Source: Bryobacterales bacterium KBS 96
GTDB lineage: Bacteria; Acidobacteriota; Terriglobia; Bryobacterales; Bryobacteraceae
Length of the DNA stretch: 64,000 bases
Assembly: GCA_000381625.1 (NCBI GenBank)
Contig: KB906767.1
Span: 2,024,629 to 2,088,628, forward strand
Direction: 5' to 3'
Shown: piece after piece, positions 46,101-55,458 of the stretch
Position numbering within the stretch: the stretch's first letter is position 1
Layout: each line of letters opens with the position of its first letter
Position numbers and translations under genes: made by a program
The notes under the pieces: model-generated
Told to the model about the DNA's origin: nothing
Databases searched by the model: none
The model's input: only the letters and a program-made list of their open reading frames with translations

Positions 46101-48818
46101 CGAAACCGAAACAGAGCCGGGCGTTGTACCCGATCCGGCCGAAGTCTTCAACCAGGAAGCCGACGAAATGGCGGTCCAGGAGATTGTTTGCGAGCCTTGG
46201 TTGTAAATCTGGATCGTTTGCGGCGCCGGAATCGATTGTCCTTGCATCGCGGTAAACGAGAGGCTCATTGGGGCGGCCAGCAGCGATGCCGGCGCCCCAG
46301 GCATCGATTGTCCTGGTATATAGACCACATCCACCCAGTAGTTGCTCGCACCAAACGTGCTGCTCGGAAAGGTGGAGCCCGAACCGTAAGCATAGAGTCC
46401 ATTCGAGGTTGTAGAAGCATGCAGCGGCGGATTGTCCACGCTGGACGAGGTGAAGTAGCCCGAGTCCGCGGAATAATGGCCTTGCGGCGCTAAATAGGAT
46501 GCAACATAATTTGTGTTCGCCGTCACCGGTACTGGCGCGCTGAAATTGGCCTGCTGCCATCCTGAGTTGCCTTCGCTGGTAAACGTCACGGTTCCGAGGA
46601 GTTGGCCCGCGCTCGACCAGAGATGGCCGATGTGCGTGCCTTTGTTAGCGGTGCTCTTATAGAAACGGATACCAGTAATATAGCCGTCATAATCGGCATG
46701 GAAGCTAACGCCCACTTCAACAGAATTTCCGTCGCCACTGTCGATTTGTGCCGGAGTAACAGATGCTCCCCAAAGGCTGCACGGGCAATCGTGGGCGGCA
46801 ACCGTGTAGGAGATCCCGGACGTTTTGTGTTCCAGATTTCCGCTATCGTCGACGGCTCGCGTGAAAACGGAAGTCGTTCCCAGTACCGCTGGTGTCCACG
46901 TGTAACTCCAGGGGTTGCGGCCCGTGGCTGGATGCCACGTTTGGCCTCCATCCACTGAAACCTCGACTGCTCCTACCACTCCGCCTCCGGAATCGCTTGC
47001 TGTTCCTGTAACAGTGACAGACGATCCGCCTGTAACGGTTGATCCGGGAGCCGGCGAAACCACTACCGAAGCCGGCGGAGCCGTATCCGTGGATTTCGTG
47101 GCGGGCGACAAGCCGGCTTGAATGGACGCGGGTTGCACGCCCATATCGGCCAATAGATTGACCGTGGCTTGTTGCATTCTGACGTCGGGGGCGGGCGCCC
47201 CGGAAAATTGCGCATCGTGATTATCGTCGAGCCCCCACGCCCACTGCACCGTGCCGGCTCCGAAGACCAGCGCTCCGCTCGGCGCACGATACAGGCTCAG
47301 GTGGTTCGTAGCTGTCCCACCGCCGTATGTCGCTCCGTAATCGAGCAAAAGGTCGTCTGTCAGCGTGTACGTAGAAGTCGATAGAGGGATCAGCCCGGCA
47401 GGCCGGAAACCATTATCGATGTCGGCGTCCCACTCGTATCCCAGCGTGCCCGCCGGCAGAGTGGCCGTTTGGCCTGCCGCCAGATTTGCGATGGATGTGT
47501 TTCTCCAGAAACGCATCTTTCCGTCCGCGGCGGGAACTTGAATCGCGAGCCCGGTATTATCGTTGCCGGGACCATTGACCATAAACAGTGTTCCGGTGAG
47601 CGCATTCTCGGGACGCCCGCCGTCCGCCGGTGGACTCAATCGTGGGTCGCGCCAGGTTCCCGTCCAAGTTGGTGGATCTGCCGGATCGAGCTTCGTCCCG
47701 GTGTAGGTTTCCTTGTAGCAGACCATCGTCCGGTAGCTGGAGCCCGATCCATCGATCGCATTCTCCCATCGCGTTTTCCAGAAATATTCGTTCCCGGTGA
47801 AGAACGCCATGTTCACGCCGGCATCGCGCGCGCTTTCGACATTAGTCCGCTGTGGGCCCGAGACGTACTCGTCGTGGCCGGAAACAAGATATAACTGATG
47901 ATCTTTGATCAGCGAGCCGTATCGGTCGGCGTCTACACCGGTGAAGTAGGTAACGTCATATCCGTTTGCCTCAAGCCACCGCACCATTGGATACTCCGCA
48001 TTGAAAATCCAACTTGACGCCTCGAATTGCCTCGTATCGAAGGGCCGGTTGTAACTGACTTTGTATGCGCGATTGTTAAGATCCCATGTTCCCGCGCCGC
48101 CGTATAAGCTGTGGCCGCCGTAGTCGTTGTACGCTTGCCACGTCTCATCATTGGTCTGGTAAAGAATGGCCGAATGGCTGCCATCGTTTCGGACGATAAA
48201 AAAGATTTGGCTGTCGCCGCCGGTATCGTTCCGTATCACGTGGGCAAAATAGATGCCCGATACCGCAGTCGACGGAACTGCCCAGGATGCCGATATCGCC
48301 CAATTTCCGCAATCGTACAAACCGGTTGAGGCGTCCGTCAGGCACGCCGGCTGCGTTTGCGGCAAAGTAGCGGACGGGTTCACGGTGGCCACCCTTCTCG
48401 CGCCCATTCCGCCGTAATAGCCCATCCGATAAATGTCTAAATAGTACTTAGTGGCTGGCGTTTTGATCTTGAAATATACCGTCTGGCCCACGTTAACGCT
48501 GATGTTCGTCGCAAATCCCTGAATGGTGTCGTCACCAACGCCGGATATGGCCCAGTCGTTGGGCGAATTGCCAGGCAAACAGTTTTCCGCGACAATCGCA
48601 TTTGCCGGCGAAGAGCACTGCGCATACGCTCTCTGACCTCCAAAACTCACGAGCAGTAACGCGGCGCCAATTCCACCCACTCGCGCCACGTCGCTCGCCA
48701 CCGCCAATCCGCGGATCAGCGTTTCGATCGCTAATCGAAAGCAACTCGTTTGAGCCCTGCGTGACAGCAAGGGCGAACTGGCGGAGAGAGATGGTCTGGA
48801 ATTGCGCAAGTGTGCCAC
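43179..48818 (-). CDS. giant secreted multidomain protein (DMFase-like, DUF4082, BACON and three beta-sandwich modules)
   Basis: 1,879 residues. A hydrophobic signal (VGGIGAALLLVSFGGQRAYA) ends near residue 67; internal GTG starts could shorten the leader. Residues ~70-560 resemble the N,N-dimethylformamidase large-subunit-like family (YRMGYYGGMGARRVATV, YPMVRWLEANGYDVTYFTG, VSGHDEYVSGPQRTNVESAR). Then come an Ig-like domain (~583-675), a DUF4082-like domain (~676-840, IRFYKSTANKGTHIGHLWSS), five BACON-like repeats with the WxxxSxxxWL core, and three ~160-residue laminin G/concanavalin-like modules starting near 944, 1329 and 1701. The BACON and beta-sandwich parts probably bind carbohydrate. 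Whether the DMFase-like domain is enzymatic is unknown. Confidence 0.88.
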   Translation of the reverse strand: MAHLRNSRPSLSASSPLLSRRAQTSCFRLAIETLIRGLAVASDVARVGGIGAALLLVSFGGQRAYAQCSSPANAIVAENCLPGNSPNDWAISGVGDDTIQGFATNISVNVGQTVYFKIKTPATKYYLDIYRMGYYGGMGARRVATVNPSATLPQTQPACLTDASTGLYDCGNWAISASWAVPSTAVSGIYFAHVIRNDTGGDSQIFFIVRNDGSHSAILYQTNDETWQAYNDYGGHSLYGGAGTWDLNNRAYKVSYNRPFDTRQFEASSWIFNAEYPMVRWLEANGYDVTYFTGVDADRYGSLIKDHQLYLVSGHDEYVSGPQRTNVESARDAGVNMAFFTGNEYFWKTRWENAIDGSGSSYRTMVCYKETYTGTKLDPADPPTWTGTWRDPRLSPPADGGRPENALTGTLFMVNGPGNDNTGLAIQVPAADGKMRFWRNTSIANLAAGQTATLPAGTLGYEWDADIDNGFRPAGLIPLSTSTYTLTDDLLLDYGATYGGGTATNHLSLYRAPSGALVFGAGTVQWAWGLDDNHDAQFSGAPAPDVRMQQATVNLLADMGVQPASIQAGLSPATKSTDTAPPASVVVSPAPGSTVTGGSSVTVTGTASDSGGGVVGAVEVSVDGGQTWHPATGRNPWSYTWTPAVLGTTSVFTRAVDDSGNLEHKTSGISYTVAAHDCPCSLWGASVTPAQIDSGDGNSVEVGVSFHADYDGYITGIRFYKSTANKGTHIGHLWSSAGQLLGTVTFTSEGNSGWQQANFSAPVPVTANTNYVASYLAPQGHYSADSGYFTSSSVDNPPLHASTTSNGLYAYGSGSTFPSSTFGASNYWVDVVYIPGQSMPGAPASLLAAPMSLSFTAMQGQSIPAPQTIQIYNQGSQTISWTAISSASWLKTSAGSGTTPGSVSVSVDTSALAGGTYSGTITITPPAGAGSVQTIPVSLNFESDLLSSNFDDGSMEGWAVSPLGHGTNWSVINQALNYNGGGPTQLFAGNSAWTDYDMQVDIKLSTLADYPAGFRGRVNPVSGASYAVWLYPAENIVRLYRVGQWNIDAGYLQLGQATVAFDNRNFHTFRLSFLGSQIQVSYDGASIITATDATYASGMIALDVSSQPITYDNIVVTSQNAVSAASLTSSTASLAFSAVYLGANPAAQAVQIGASGTGSLAWTAASTAPWLSVSPSSGSTAASIQVSVSSSQLSAGSYSGAIRLTSLGAANSTQSITVSLNVVSQTSALAVTPSSMSFAATNGTNPEAQSLSITNSTGAGSFAWTATTNASWLHASPASGNALATAGISVDSTGLAPGAYSGTVTISAQGVVNSPLTVPVNLTVAQQAMAENFSDQAAGWVISPMGLGSGWAAANGVYSFNGSGLSQSCAGNAAWSDYTFDTDIQLSNLSNWPGGVRGRVNPSTGAGYAVWLYPGSGLAVLYKVGQWDINGQGLTSLAQASLSYDTAAFHDLQIAFAGNQISVYWDGRFLMSATDSAYASGFVCMDADSQPISYKNVRVAEAGSPVILSAPSNGLTFSSAAGSVPAVQTLAVSAAGASTTWGVSASASWLKASASSSLTPGTASISVDPAGLSSGTYSGTVTVSIPGASNSPVIIPVTFAVKAALLAIQPSSLTFFAATVTNPPGQSLAVSNAGIGTLNWTASADSPWIGLSSTSGTAPNSITVSPNVNTLATGHYSGSVSINSPDVSNGPLAASVSLQVGTLLFSDDFSSGTAGNWSISPLGNGSGWSVANGTYRYNGQGATESWTGLDSWTDYTVAADFQLSSLNDYPGGLRGRLNTSTGASYGVWIYPHEGILKLYRINQWFIDAGYALLAQSPLLPFDTTGRHNLRLSFSGSQIQVYYDNALAIQATDSTYTQGAIALDVSNQPIAFTNVQVIGF

Positions 48819-49240
48819 GGGTTTTCAAATGCATTTGAAAGACCGCACGCATGGTTGCTTTCAATATCGTTAATGCGGAAATCGAGTGCCGACTCAACTA
48901 TGACCGTAACTCACTAAGGATCAATGAGTTGCCTCTTCCAGTACTCAACCCTGGATCAATGATTTTGGCGAGACGCCATACGACGGCTAAACCAGCGAGG
49001 AATAGGCCCCATGCGCTTGGCGCCGTCATGTCCAAAATATTTGCCTTAATTCTCAGGCTTTCGTCGCACAGCCATGCTCAAATTCTGGCCCTTCCTCACC
49101 GGCAGCACTAGAGCGAGATTCCGCCGCGCGTAGCCGTATGGTTCATTTTTAAGGCTTGAGCGATTGTTTTTGCATTCCATGCCGATTTGGCGGATCAAGT
49201 GCATCCACCCAATCCGACAAAGCGTCCCGGGAGGATTAAA
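48819..49240. other. 422-bp divergent intergenic region
   Basis: Holds the promoters of the giant secreted protein and of the nucleotide-sugar operon. It is AT-richer than its surroundings (48880-48970 and 49130-49180). No gene is supported. The strong GGGAGG ribosome site at 49229-49234 belongs to the next gene. I found no good -24/-12 site. Confidence 0.4.
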
Positions 49241-49759
49241 TTGGTTTCCGCAGATGTTCAATTGGGGGAAAAGACGATTATTTTTCATCCGAATTTGGTT
49301 AATCTCTACGGCTGCCGGATCGGCGATGGGACGCGAATTGGCTCGTTCGTAGAAATTCAAAAAGACGTCGAAGTCGGTGCCAATTGCAAGATTTCAAGCC
49401 ATTCATTTCTCTGCAGCGGCGTGACAGTTGAGGACTGTGTGTTCATTGGGCATGGCGTCATATTCATCAACGACACGTACCCGAGCGCGGTGAATTCAGA
49501 TGGATCTCTACAAACCGCGGACGATTGGGAATGTTTGCCGACGACGGTACGGCATAGCGCTTCCATCGGCAGCAACGCGACAATTTTGGGCGGCGTTACG
49601 GTCGGGCGGCATGCGCTAGTCGGCGCCGGCGCCGTTGTCAATCGGGACGTGCCGGATTATGCCATCGTGGCCGGCGTTCCCGCGCAAGTGATCGGGGATG
49701 TACGCACGAAAAGGCAGTGCGTAGCTCACGAAAAAGTTGGCGTCGAGGCGCCCGCTTAG
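49241..49759 (+). CDS. hexapeptide-repeat N-acetyltransferase (WbpD-like)
   Basis: 172 residues. The TTG at 49241 is chosen because GGGAGG lies six bases upstream; an earlier TTG at 49187 has no such site. Left-handed beta-helix hexapeptides run through the protein (IGDGTRIGSFVEIQKDVEVG, CKISSHSFLCSGVTVEDCVF, SIGSNATILGGVTVGRHALV), ending in the VPDYAIVAGVPAQVIG signature. The GHGVIFIND segment is typical of WbpD-type enzymes that acetylate the 3-amino group of UDP-GlcNAc3NA. With the next two genes it fits a UDP-diacetamido-uronate pathway. Confidence 0.88.
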   Translation: MVSADVQLGEKTIIFHPNLVNLYGCRIGDGTRIGSFVEIQKDVEVGANCKISSHSFLCSGVTVEDCVFIGHGVIFINDTYPSAVNSDGSLQTADDWECLPTTVRHSASIGSNATILGGVTVGRHALVGAGAVVNRDVPDYAIVAGVPAQVIGDVRTKRQCVAHEKVGVEAPA

Positions 49760-49813
49760 CCGGCTTTGGGAATTGTGAATGTCTATGGTTGCGATCTCAA
49801 TCGGAGGTGTGAA

Positions 49814-50854
49814 TTGATTCGAATTGGCGTGGTTGGTTATGGATATTGGGGCCCCAACCTGGTCCGGAATTTCTTTGAGTGTCCGGACACGCAGGTAGCG
49901 GCGGTTGCCGACATGCGGCAGGAAAGGCTGGATCTGGTCACCCGGCGCTATCCGGGGCTACGCCTCACCACGTCTTATAAGGATCTCTTGAACGACCCGA
50001 GTATCGATGCGGTCGCGATCTCGACTCCCGTTACCACTCACTTTCCGCTCGCGATGGAAGCCTTGCGTGCCGGCAAACACGTGCTGGTCGAGAAGCCAAT
50101 GGCTGCAAGCACGGAGGAAGCCGAACGTTTGATACAGGAAGCCGAACGGCGGAATCTCGTCTTGATGGTCGACCACACGTTTGTCTATACCGGAGCGGTT
50201 CGCAAAATTCGCGAACTAATCGATAGAGGGTCTCTCGGCAACCTTTATTATTACGATTCGACACGCGTGAACCTTGGGCTCTTCCAGCACGATGTGGATG
50301 TGGTGTGGGATTTGGCGGTTCACGACCTTTCGATTATGGATTTCCTGCTTCCCGAAGCGCCGGCGGCGGTTTCCGCGACCGGCCTCAGCCATGTCCGGGG
50401 AGCGGCTGAAAATATCGCGTATGTCACGGCCTTTTACGATAGTCCGCTGATTGCGCACCTCAGCGTGAACTGGCTATCTCCGGTCAAAGTCCGCCGCACT
50501 CTCATCGGCGGCAGTAAACAAATGGTGGTTTACGACGATACGGAGAGCAGCGAAAAAGTGAAGTTGTACGACAAGGGCATCACGGTGAAAAACGGACCCG
50601 AGTCGCTCTACAAGCTGCTGGTTGGTTACCGCTCGGGTGACATGTACTGTCCCCAAATCGATGTCACCGAAGCCTTGCGGCTTGAGGCGCAGCACTTCGC
50701 CGAATGCATTACGACTGGAAAGACTCCGCTGACGGATGGCTATTCCGGTCTGCGGGTCGTGAGCATCCTGGAAGCTGCAAGCCGGTCAATGAAGGAGCGC
50801 GGCCGTGAAGTTCGTCTCAAGACGTACGCAGGTTCTCATCCGGTGTGCGCGTGA
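49814..50854 (+). CDS. Gfo/Idh/MocA-family oxidoreductase (WbpB-like)
   Basis: 346 residues. The TTG at 49814 has CGGAGG six bases upstream and places the Rossmann motif at once ([20 protein letters not shown]); a TTG at 49766 is less likely. The cofactor-domain motif [16 protein letters not shown] is intact, and [24 protein letters not shown] contains the catalytic-site His region. In the Wbp pathway WbpB oxidises the 3-OH of UDP-GlcNAcA for transamination. The neighbouring DegT enzyme and acetyltransferase support that reading. Confidence 0.9.
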   Translation: MIRIGVVGYGYWGPNLVRNFFECPDTQVAAVADMRQERLDLVTRRYPGLRLTTSYKDLLNDPSIDAVAISTPVTTHFPLAMEALRAGKHVLVEKPMAASTEEAERLIQEAERRNLVLMVDHTFVYTGAVRKIRELIDRGSLGNLYYYDSTRVNLGLFQHDVDVVWDLAVHDLSIMDFLLPEAPAAVSATGLSHVRGAAENIAYVTAFYDSPLIAHLSVNWLSPVKVRRTLIGGSKQMVVYDDTESSEKVKLYDKGITVKNGPESLYKLLVGYRSGDMYCPQIDVTEALRLEAQHFAECITTGKTPLTDGYSGLRVVSILEAASRSMKERGREVRLKTYAGSHPVCA

Positions 50855-50868
50855 GCATGGAGATTTCT

Positions 50869-51981
50869 ATGAATGTCCCTTTCGTCGATTTGAAACAGCA
50901 ATACCTAAGCATTAAAGACGAGGTTCTTGCGGCCGTTGCCGGTGTGTTCAAATCCACGCAGTTCGTACTCGGCAAAGAAGTCGCTGCCTTTGAAGACGAG
51001 TTCGCATCGTACAGCGGCGCGCGTTATGGCGTTGCCGTCAACAGCGGCACCAGCGCGCTGCATTTGGCGCTGCTCGCGGCGGACATTGGTCCCGGGGCGG
51101 AAGTGATAACGGTCCCGTTCACATTTGTGGCGACGACGGCGGCCATTGGATATACCGGAGCAAAGCCGGTATTTGTGGACGTCGACCCCGAAACCTATTG
51201 CATGGATCCTGCTCGGATTGAGCAGGCGATTACGCCGAGAACAAAGGCAATCCTTCCTGTTCATCTATATGGTCAAGCCGCCGATATGGATGCAATCTGC
51301 TCTATTGCCAGACGTCATGGACTGCACGTGATCGAGGATGCCGCGCAGGCTCATGCAGCCGAGTATAGGGGGCGCCGGTGCGGTTCCATCGGCGAGATGG
51401 GCTGCTTCAGCTTCTACCCAGGCAAGAATCTCGGAGCGTACGGCGAAGGCGGCATGGTGACGACCAACGATCCCGAAGTCGCCCGCCACATCCGAATTCT
51501 GCGCGACTGGGGCGCTGAGAAAAAATACCATCACGTTTTGAAGGGATTCAATTACCGCATGGAAGGAGTCCAGGGGGCCATCTTGCGAGTGAAACTTCGA
51601 TATCTCGAGAAATGGACCGAAGCGCGCCGCGCCAATGCCGAACTCTACTCCCTTGCCCTTGCAGATTCCGGTCTGCAATTGCCGAAACAAGCGCCTGGCA
51701 ATCGGCATGTGTATCACGTCTACGGGGTAATGACTCCGCAGAGGCGCGAACTGATGGAGGCGCTGGAGGCCCAAGGCATACAGACCGGCATTCACTATCC
51801 CATTCCAGTCCACCTGCAACCCGCTTACAGCGATCTAAACTACCAGGCTGGCGATTTTCCCGTTGCCGAGCGGCTTGCATCCGAGGAGCTTTCGCTACCG
51901 ATGTTCCCGGAGTTGGCTGAGTCTCAGATTGAAGCCGTCGGGAAGGCAATTGCAGAGTACAGCAGTGTCTATCAATCCTAA
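50869..51981 (+). CDS. DegT/DnrJ/EryC1 sugar aminotransferase (WbpE-like)
   Basis: 370 residues from the ATG at 50869, with TGGAG six bases upstream. [19 protein letters not shown] is the usual N-terminus. [20 protein letters not shown] binds the PLP phosphate, [20 protein letters not shown] includes the PLP Asp, and [20 protein letters not shown] holds the Schiff-base Lys. It would aminate the 3-keto sugar made by the upstream dehydrogenase. The end overlaps the next gene. Confidence 0.93.
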   Translation: MNVPFVDLKQQYLSIKDEVLAAVAGVFKSTQFVLGKEVAAFEDEFASYSGARYGVAVNSGTSALHLALLAADIGPGAEVITVPFTFVATTAAIGYTGAKPVFVDVDPETYCMDPARIEQAITPRTKAILPVHLYGQAADMDAICSIARRHGLHVIEDAAQAHAAEYRGRRCGSIGEMGCFSFYPGKNLGAYGEGGMVTTNDPEVARHIRILRDWGAEKKYHHVLKGFNYRMEGVQGAILRVKLRYLEKWTEARRANAELYSLALADSGLQLPKQAPGNRHVYHVYGVMTPQRRELMEALEAQGIQTGIHYPIPVHLQPAYSDLNYQAGDFPVAERLASEELSLPMFPELAESQIEAVGKAIAEYSSVYQS

Positions 51982-52675
51982 CGGCGGGATCCGCAGCCTG
52001 ACTGCGGTGCACGGCAGGCGCGAAATTGTGCCCGACCCGTTGTTTGAAGTTGGATTGTCCGGGCATCTCAGCTCCACCTATAGTTCCGAAGCACTCATCG
52101 AGCAGTATCACCGGTTCTCGAACGGCGAAGGAGAACTTGATGCCGTAATGCGTCGCGCGATCTGGAGATCTATCGCCAGAAAATTCGGCAGCGGAGTACG
52201 CATCGGCGCGGCCGTCGGCTTCAAACATCTTGAAACCTTCGAGATCGGCAACGGAGTATTCATCGGCGCGCAGACGTACATCCAGGGCAGATTCGACGGA
52301 ACGACGCGGATCGGAAATCGTGTATGGATTGGTCCCCAGGCCTATTTCGACGCTCGTCATTTGGTTCTCGAAGATCACGTCGGATGGGGGCCCGGCGCGA
52401 AGGTGCTCGGCTCCGTGCATACGGGGTTACCTGTCGATGTGCCGATCATTGAAACCGATCTGGAGGTTCGTCCGGTGAAGGTAGAGGAATGGGCTGACAT
52501 CGGCACGGGAGCTATTTTGCTGCCGGGTGTCACGGTCGGGAAGGGAAGCATTGTCGGGGCAGGCGCCGTGGTGACCCGCGATGTGCCGGCGTTTTCAATT
52601 GTCGCTGGCGTTCCTGCCAAATTCATACGCTGGCGGGATGGATACGAAGGACAAAAAGAAAATTATGAACTTTAA
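51965..52675 (+). CDS. hexapeptide-repeat acyltransferase
   Basis: 236 residues from the GTG at 51965, overlapping the aminotransferase by 17 bases. A helical N-terminal part ([40 protein letters not shown]) precedes the beta-helix ([60 protein letters not shown]) and the [16 protein letters not shown] signature. Acetyltransferase specificity cannot be told. With the epimerase and second aminotransferase downstream it suggests a second amino-sugar branch. Confidence 0.85.
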   Translation: MSINPNGGIRSLTAVHGRREIVPDPLFEVGLSGHLSSTYSSEALIEQYHRFSNGEGELDAVMRRAIWRSIARKFGSGVRIGAAVGFKHLETFEIGNGVFIGAQTYIQGRFDGTTRIGNRVWIGPQAYFDARHLVLEDHVGWGPGAKVLGSVHTGLPVDVPIIETDLEVRPVKVEEWADIGTGAILLPGVTVGKGSIVGAGAVVTRDVPAFSIVAGVPAKFIRWRDGYEGQKENYEL

Positions 52676-53642
52676 ACGCGCGTTGATTACCGGCGGGGCT
52701 GGTCTGGTTGGATCGCACATCGCCGATTTGCTTGTCAGAGATGGCCTGGACGAAATTATTGTGGTGGATAATTTCACCCGCGGCCGCCTCGACAATCTGG
52801 CGAATGCCACGGCAAGCGGAAAAGTCACGATCATCGAAGGTGACGTACGGGACCGGGCGCTAATGGCGGAAGCGATGCGAGGCATCGATGTTGTGTTTCA
52901 TCAGGCGGCGATACGGATTACCCAATGCGCTGAGGACCCGCGCCTTGCGCTCGACGTTCTGTCGACCGGAACCTTCAACGTTTTGGAAGCGGCGGTAGCC
53001 GCTCGGGTGAAAAAAGTGGTTGCTGCATCTTCGGCATCCGTTTACGGCCTCGCCGAGGAATTCCCCACGCCGGAAACACATCACGGCTACGATAACCGGA
53101 CCTTTTATGGAGCCGCCAAGCTTTTCAACGAAGGAATGCTCCGCAGCTTTCACGATATGTACGGCCTCAATTACGTGGCGCTCCGGTATTTCAACGTTTA
53201 TGGCCCGCGAATGGATATACACGGCGTCTATACGGAAGTTCTAATTCGCTGGATGGGCCGGCTATCGAAAGGCGAGCCGTGCCTGATCTTGGGAGACGGA
53301 ACGCAGACGATGGATTTTGCCTTCATAGAAGATATTGCCCGCGCAAACTTATTGGCCGCGAAAGCCAATGTTTCGGATGAAGTCTTCAACGTGGCGAGCG
53401 GAACGGAAACCAGCCTGAATGAACTCGCCGCCGCGCTCGGCCGCGTCATGGGTTGTTCGCGCCAACCGGAGTACGGACCCGCGCGCAAGGTGAATCCTGT
53501 ATCGCGCAGGCTTGCCGATACCGCGAAGGCGGAGCGTTTGCTCGGCTTCAAGGCGCGTGTATCGCTGGACGAAGGGCTTAGCCGTCTCGTGGAGTGGTGG
53601 AGTCGCGAAGAATCGTTGCAGCCCGCCGCGCTCACCGCCTAG
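52665..53642 (+). CDS. NAD-dependent sugar epimerase/dehydratase
   Basis: 325 residues from the ATG at 52665, overlapping the previous stop by 11 bases; an ATG at 52638 is possible. Extended-SDR signatures: ALITGGAGLVGSHIADLLV (GxxGxxG), GDVRDRALM, FHQAAIRITQCAEDP, and catalytic Tyr and Lys in NRTFYGAAKLFNEGM. RYFNVYGPRMDIHGVYTEVL and MDFAFIEDIARANLLA are substrate-domain motifs of UDP-sugar 4-epimerase/4,6-dehydratase relatives. The exact reaction is open. Confidence 0.9.
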   Translation: MNFKRALITGGAGLVGSHIADLLVRDGLDEIIVVDNFTRGRLDNLANATASGKVTIIEGDVRDRALMAEAMRGIDVVFHQAAIRITQCAEDPRLALDVLSTGTFNVLEAAVAARVKKVVAASSASVYGLAEEFPTPETHHGYDNRTFYGAAKLFNEGMLRSFHDMYGLNYVALRYFNVYGPRMDIHGVYTEVLIRWMGRLSKGEPCLILGDGTQTMDFAFIEDIARANLLAAKANVSDEVFNVASGTETSLNELAAALGRVMGCSRQPEYGPARKVNPVSRRLADTAKAERLLGFKARVSLDEGLSRLVEWWSREESLQPAALTA

Positions 53643-53662
53643 AGCCGTGTGGAGACCGATTC

Positions 53663-54832
53663 ATGATCCCGATCATCAAACCTTCTCTCGACCAGCGCGA
53701 AGCTGAGGCCGCCAGCCGTGTCATTCTGTCCGGTTGGATTACGCAAGGGGCCGAGGTAGCTTCGTTCGAGAGAGAATTCGCCGAAACAGTCGCGGCTCCG
53801 CACGCATGTGCTGTTTCGAATTGCACGACCGCGCTCCACTTGACGCTGCTCGCGGCCGGTGTGCGGGCTGGCGACGAGGTTGTAACGGTCAGTCACTCGT
53901 ATATCGCCACCGCGAATAGCATTCGCTATTGCGGCGGCGTTCCGGTCTTTGTAGACATCGACCCGACAACTTTCAACATGGACCCAAATCTCGTCGAGGC
54001 GGCGATCACCGGCCGCACGCGAGCGATCCTTTGTGTCCATCAGGTCGGCATGCCATGCGACATGGCCGAGCTGAAGCCGATTGCCCAGCGCCATGGTCTG
54101 CCGCTGATTGAGGATGCGGCCTGCGCCGCCGGCAGCGAAATTTTTTGGAATGGACGATGGGAGCGGATCGGAAAGCCTCACGGCGACGCGGCTTGTTTCT
54201 CGTTCCATCCGCGAAAATTGGTGTCGACCGGAGACGGCGGCATGATCACAACCAGGCACAAGGACTGGGATAAGCAATTCCGATTGTGGCGCCAGCATTC
54301 CATGTCGGTGCCCGATACCGTGCGGCACGCGTCCAATCAGGTCATCTTTGAGACTTACCCTGAGCTTGGATTCAATTACCGCATGACAGACATCCAGGCG
54401 GCCGTAGGCCGCGAACAATTGAAGAAGCTGCCCGGCATTATCGCCCGCCGCCGCGAACTGGCGAGCCGCTATTCCAGCCTGCTTACGGACGTACCTGGAC
54501 TGATCACCCCGGTAGAACCGCAGTGGGCGCGTAGCAATTGGCAAAGTTACTGCATTCGTCTTCCGGAGAGTTGCGACCAGAAACAAACGATGCAGATACT
54601 GCTGGATCGCGGAATTTCGACCCGGCGAGGAATTATGTGCGCGCATCGGGAGGCGGCTTACCGACAGCAGCCCTGGCGCTCGCCCAGCAAATTAGAAGCT
54701 AGCGAGCGGGCGCAGGAGACGGCCATTATTCTGCCGCTATATCACGATCTTTCCATGGCAGATCAGGAATATATCGCCGAACAGCTTCGAGCAGTCGTGC
54801 TTGAGGGAACTCCGTGCGAAGTCTCTTCTTAA
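53663..54832 (+). CDS. DegT/DnrJ/EryC1 sugar aminotransferase (second)
   Basis: 389 residues from the ATG at 53663, after a GTGGAGA ribosome site. MIPIIKPSLDQREAEAASRV, SNCTTALHLTLLAAGVRAGD, GLPLIEDAACAAGSEIFWN and CFSFHPRKLVSTGDGGMITT (PLP Lys) identify the family. It differs clearly from the enzyme at 50869, with a Cys-rich PLP region and an inserted NGRWERIGKPHG loop, so it is not a recent duplicate and probably handles another keto-sugar. It ends the clear part of the operon. Confidence 0.92.
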   Translation: MIPIIKPSLDQREAEAASRVILSGWITQGAEVASFEREFAETVAAPHACAVSNCTTALHLTLLAAGVRAGDEVVTVSHSYIATANSIRYCGGVPVFVDIDPTTFNMDPNLVEAAITGRTRAILCVHQVGMPCDMAELKPIAQRHGLPLIEDAACAAGSEIFWNGRWERIGKPHGDAACFSFHPRKLVSTGDGGMITTRHKDWDKQFRLWRQHSMSVPDTVRHASNQVIFETYPELGFNYRMTDIQAAVGREQLKKLPGIIARRRELASRYSSLLTDVPGLITPVEPQWARSNWQSYCIRLPESCDQKQTMQILLDRGISTRRGIMCAHREAAYRQQPWRSPSKLEASERAQETAIILPLYHDLSMADQEYIAEQLRAVVLEGTPCEVSS

Positions 54833-55022
54833 AAGCGAGACAAAAGTAGCTATTCAGTCAAAAACAGCGGCATCTAAATGGTTCGCCGCACTGAAATCTT
54901 CCGCGATCGCTACCCCACTTGCTAATGCGATTGGCCGCGGCCTGTTTCGCGCTTTCAGCCGCTCGCTTTCCGATCAGGTTCCACAGAATCGCGGAATAGG
55001 CGCTTATATCGAATTGGTCTAG
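54801..55022 (+). CDS. possible short operon-tail CDS or gene remnant
   Basis: 73 residues from a TTG inside the end of the aminotransferase, with no good ribosome site. The sequence (KWFAALKSSAIATPLANAIG, RGLFRAFSRSLSDQVPQNRG, AYIELV) has a plausible amino-acid composition and could be the N-terminal piece of a truncated transferase. No domain is recognised. Confidence 0.22.
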   Translation: MRELRAKSLLKSETKVAIQSKTAASKWFAALKSSAIATPLANAIGRGLFRAFSRSLSDQVPQNRGIGAYIELV

Positions 55023-55458
55023 TGCGTTCGTACCGCTCTCTCGGGTGTTCCGTGCCGCCTCGCTGGACGCTCGCGGTTCTGTTCGTCAACAAGTTGCATT
55101 CCCCGCGGCAGTCGGGAAGCGGACGCCTTCCGGCCGTCTTCGGAAATGCTATGTGATTCCCACATTTCCATACGTACGAAGAAGTCCCCTTATAATCACT
55201 TCATGTCCGGATAAAGATAAAGGTGTACCTATGTTCCCGCCCAGTCACTTCGGCTGGCTCCTCGATATTCACAATATCCGAAGAGTACGACCATGGGTCG
55301 CGCGCAGACGAAGCATCTGCCCCACCATGAATCACAATGACGCGGCGCACGAACAGGGCGGGCATGCCCGCCCCTAAACATTCTGTTTTATCGTCGATAC
55401 AATTTTTGACTGAGATTCCCTTGCAGACGAGAGATGTCTCCACATTGAGGTATAGAGA
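54833..55458. other. 626-bp gap before pheT with repeat pieces and a palindrome
   Basis: Apart from the doubtful short frame, no gene. Positions 55040-55140 carry repeat-like sequence (GCCGCCTCGCTGGACGCTCG then CGGTTCTG). A perfect 18-base palindrome GGGCGGGCATGCCCGCCC lies at 55356-55373, followed by a moderately T-rich stretch (CTAAACATTCTGTTTT), which may be a terminator of the upstream operon. The pheT promoter should be in 55374-55445. Confidence 0.45.
55356..55373. repeat. perfect 18-bp palindrome
   Basis: GGGCGGGCATGCCCGCCC is fully self-complementary and is followed by TTTTAT ten bases later. As there is no loop it is more like a protein-binding or repetitive extragenic palindrome than a standard terminator. 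Confidence 0.6.
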
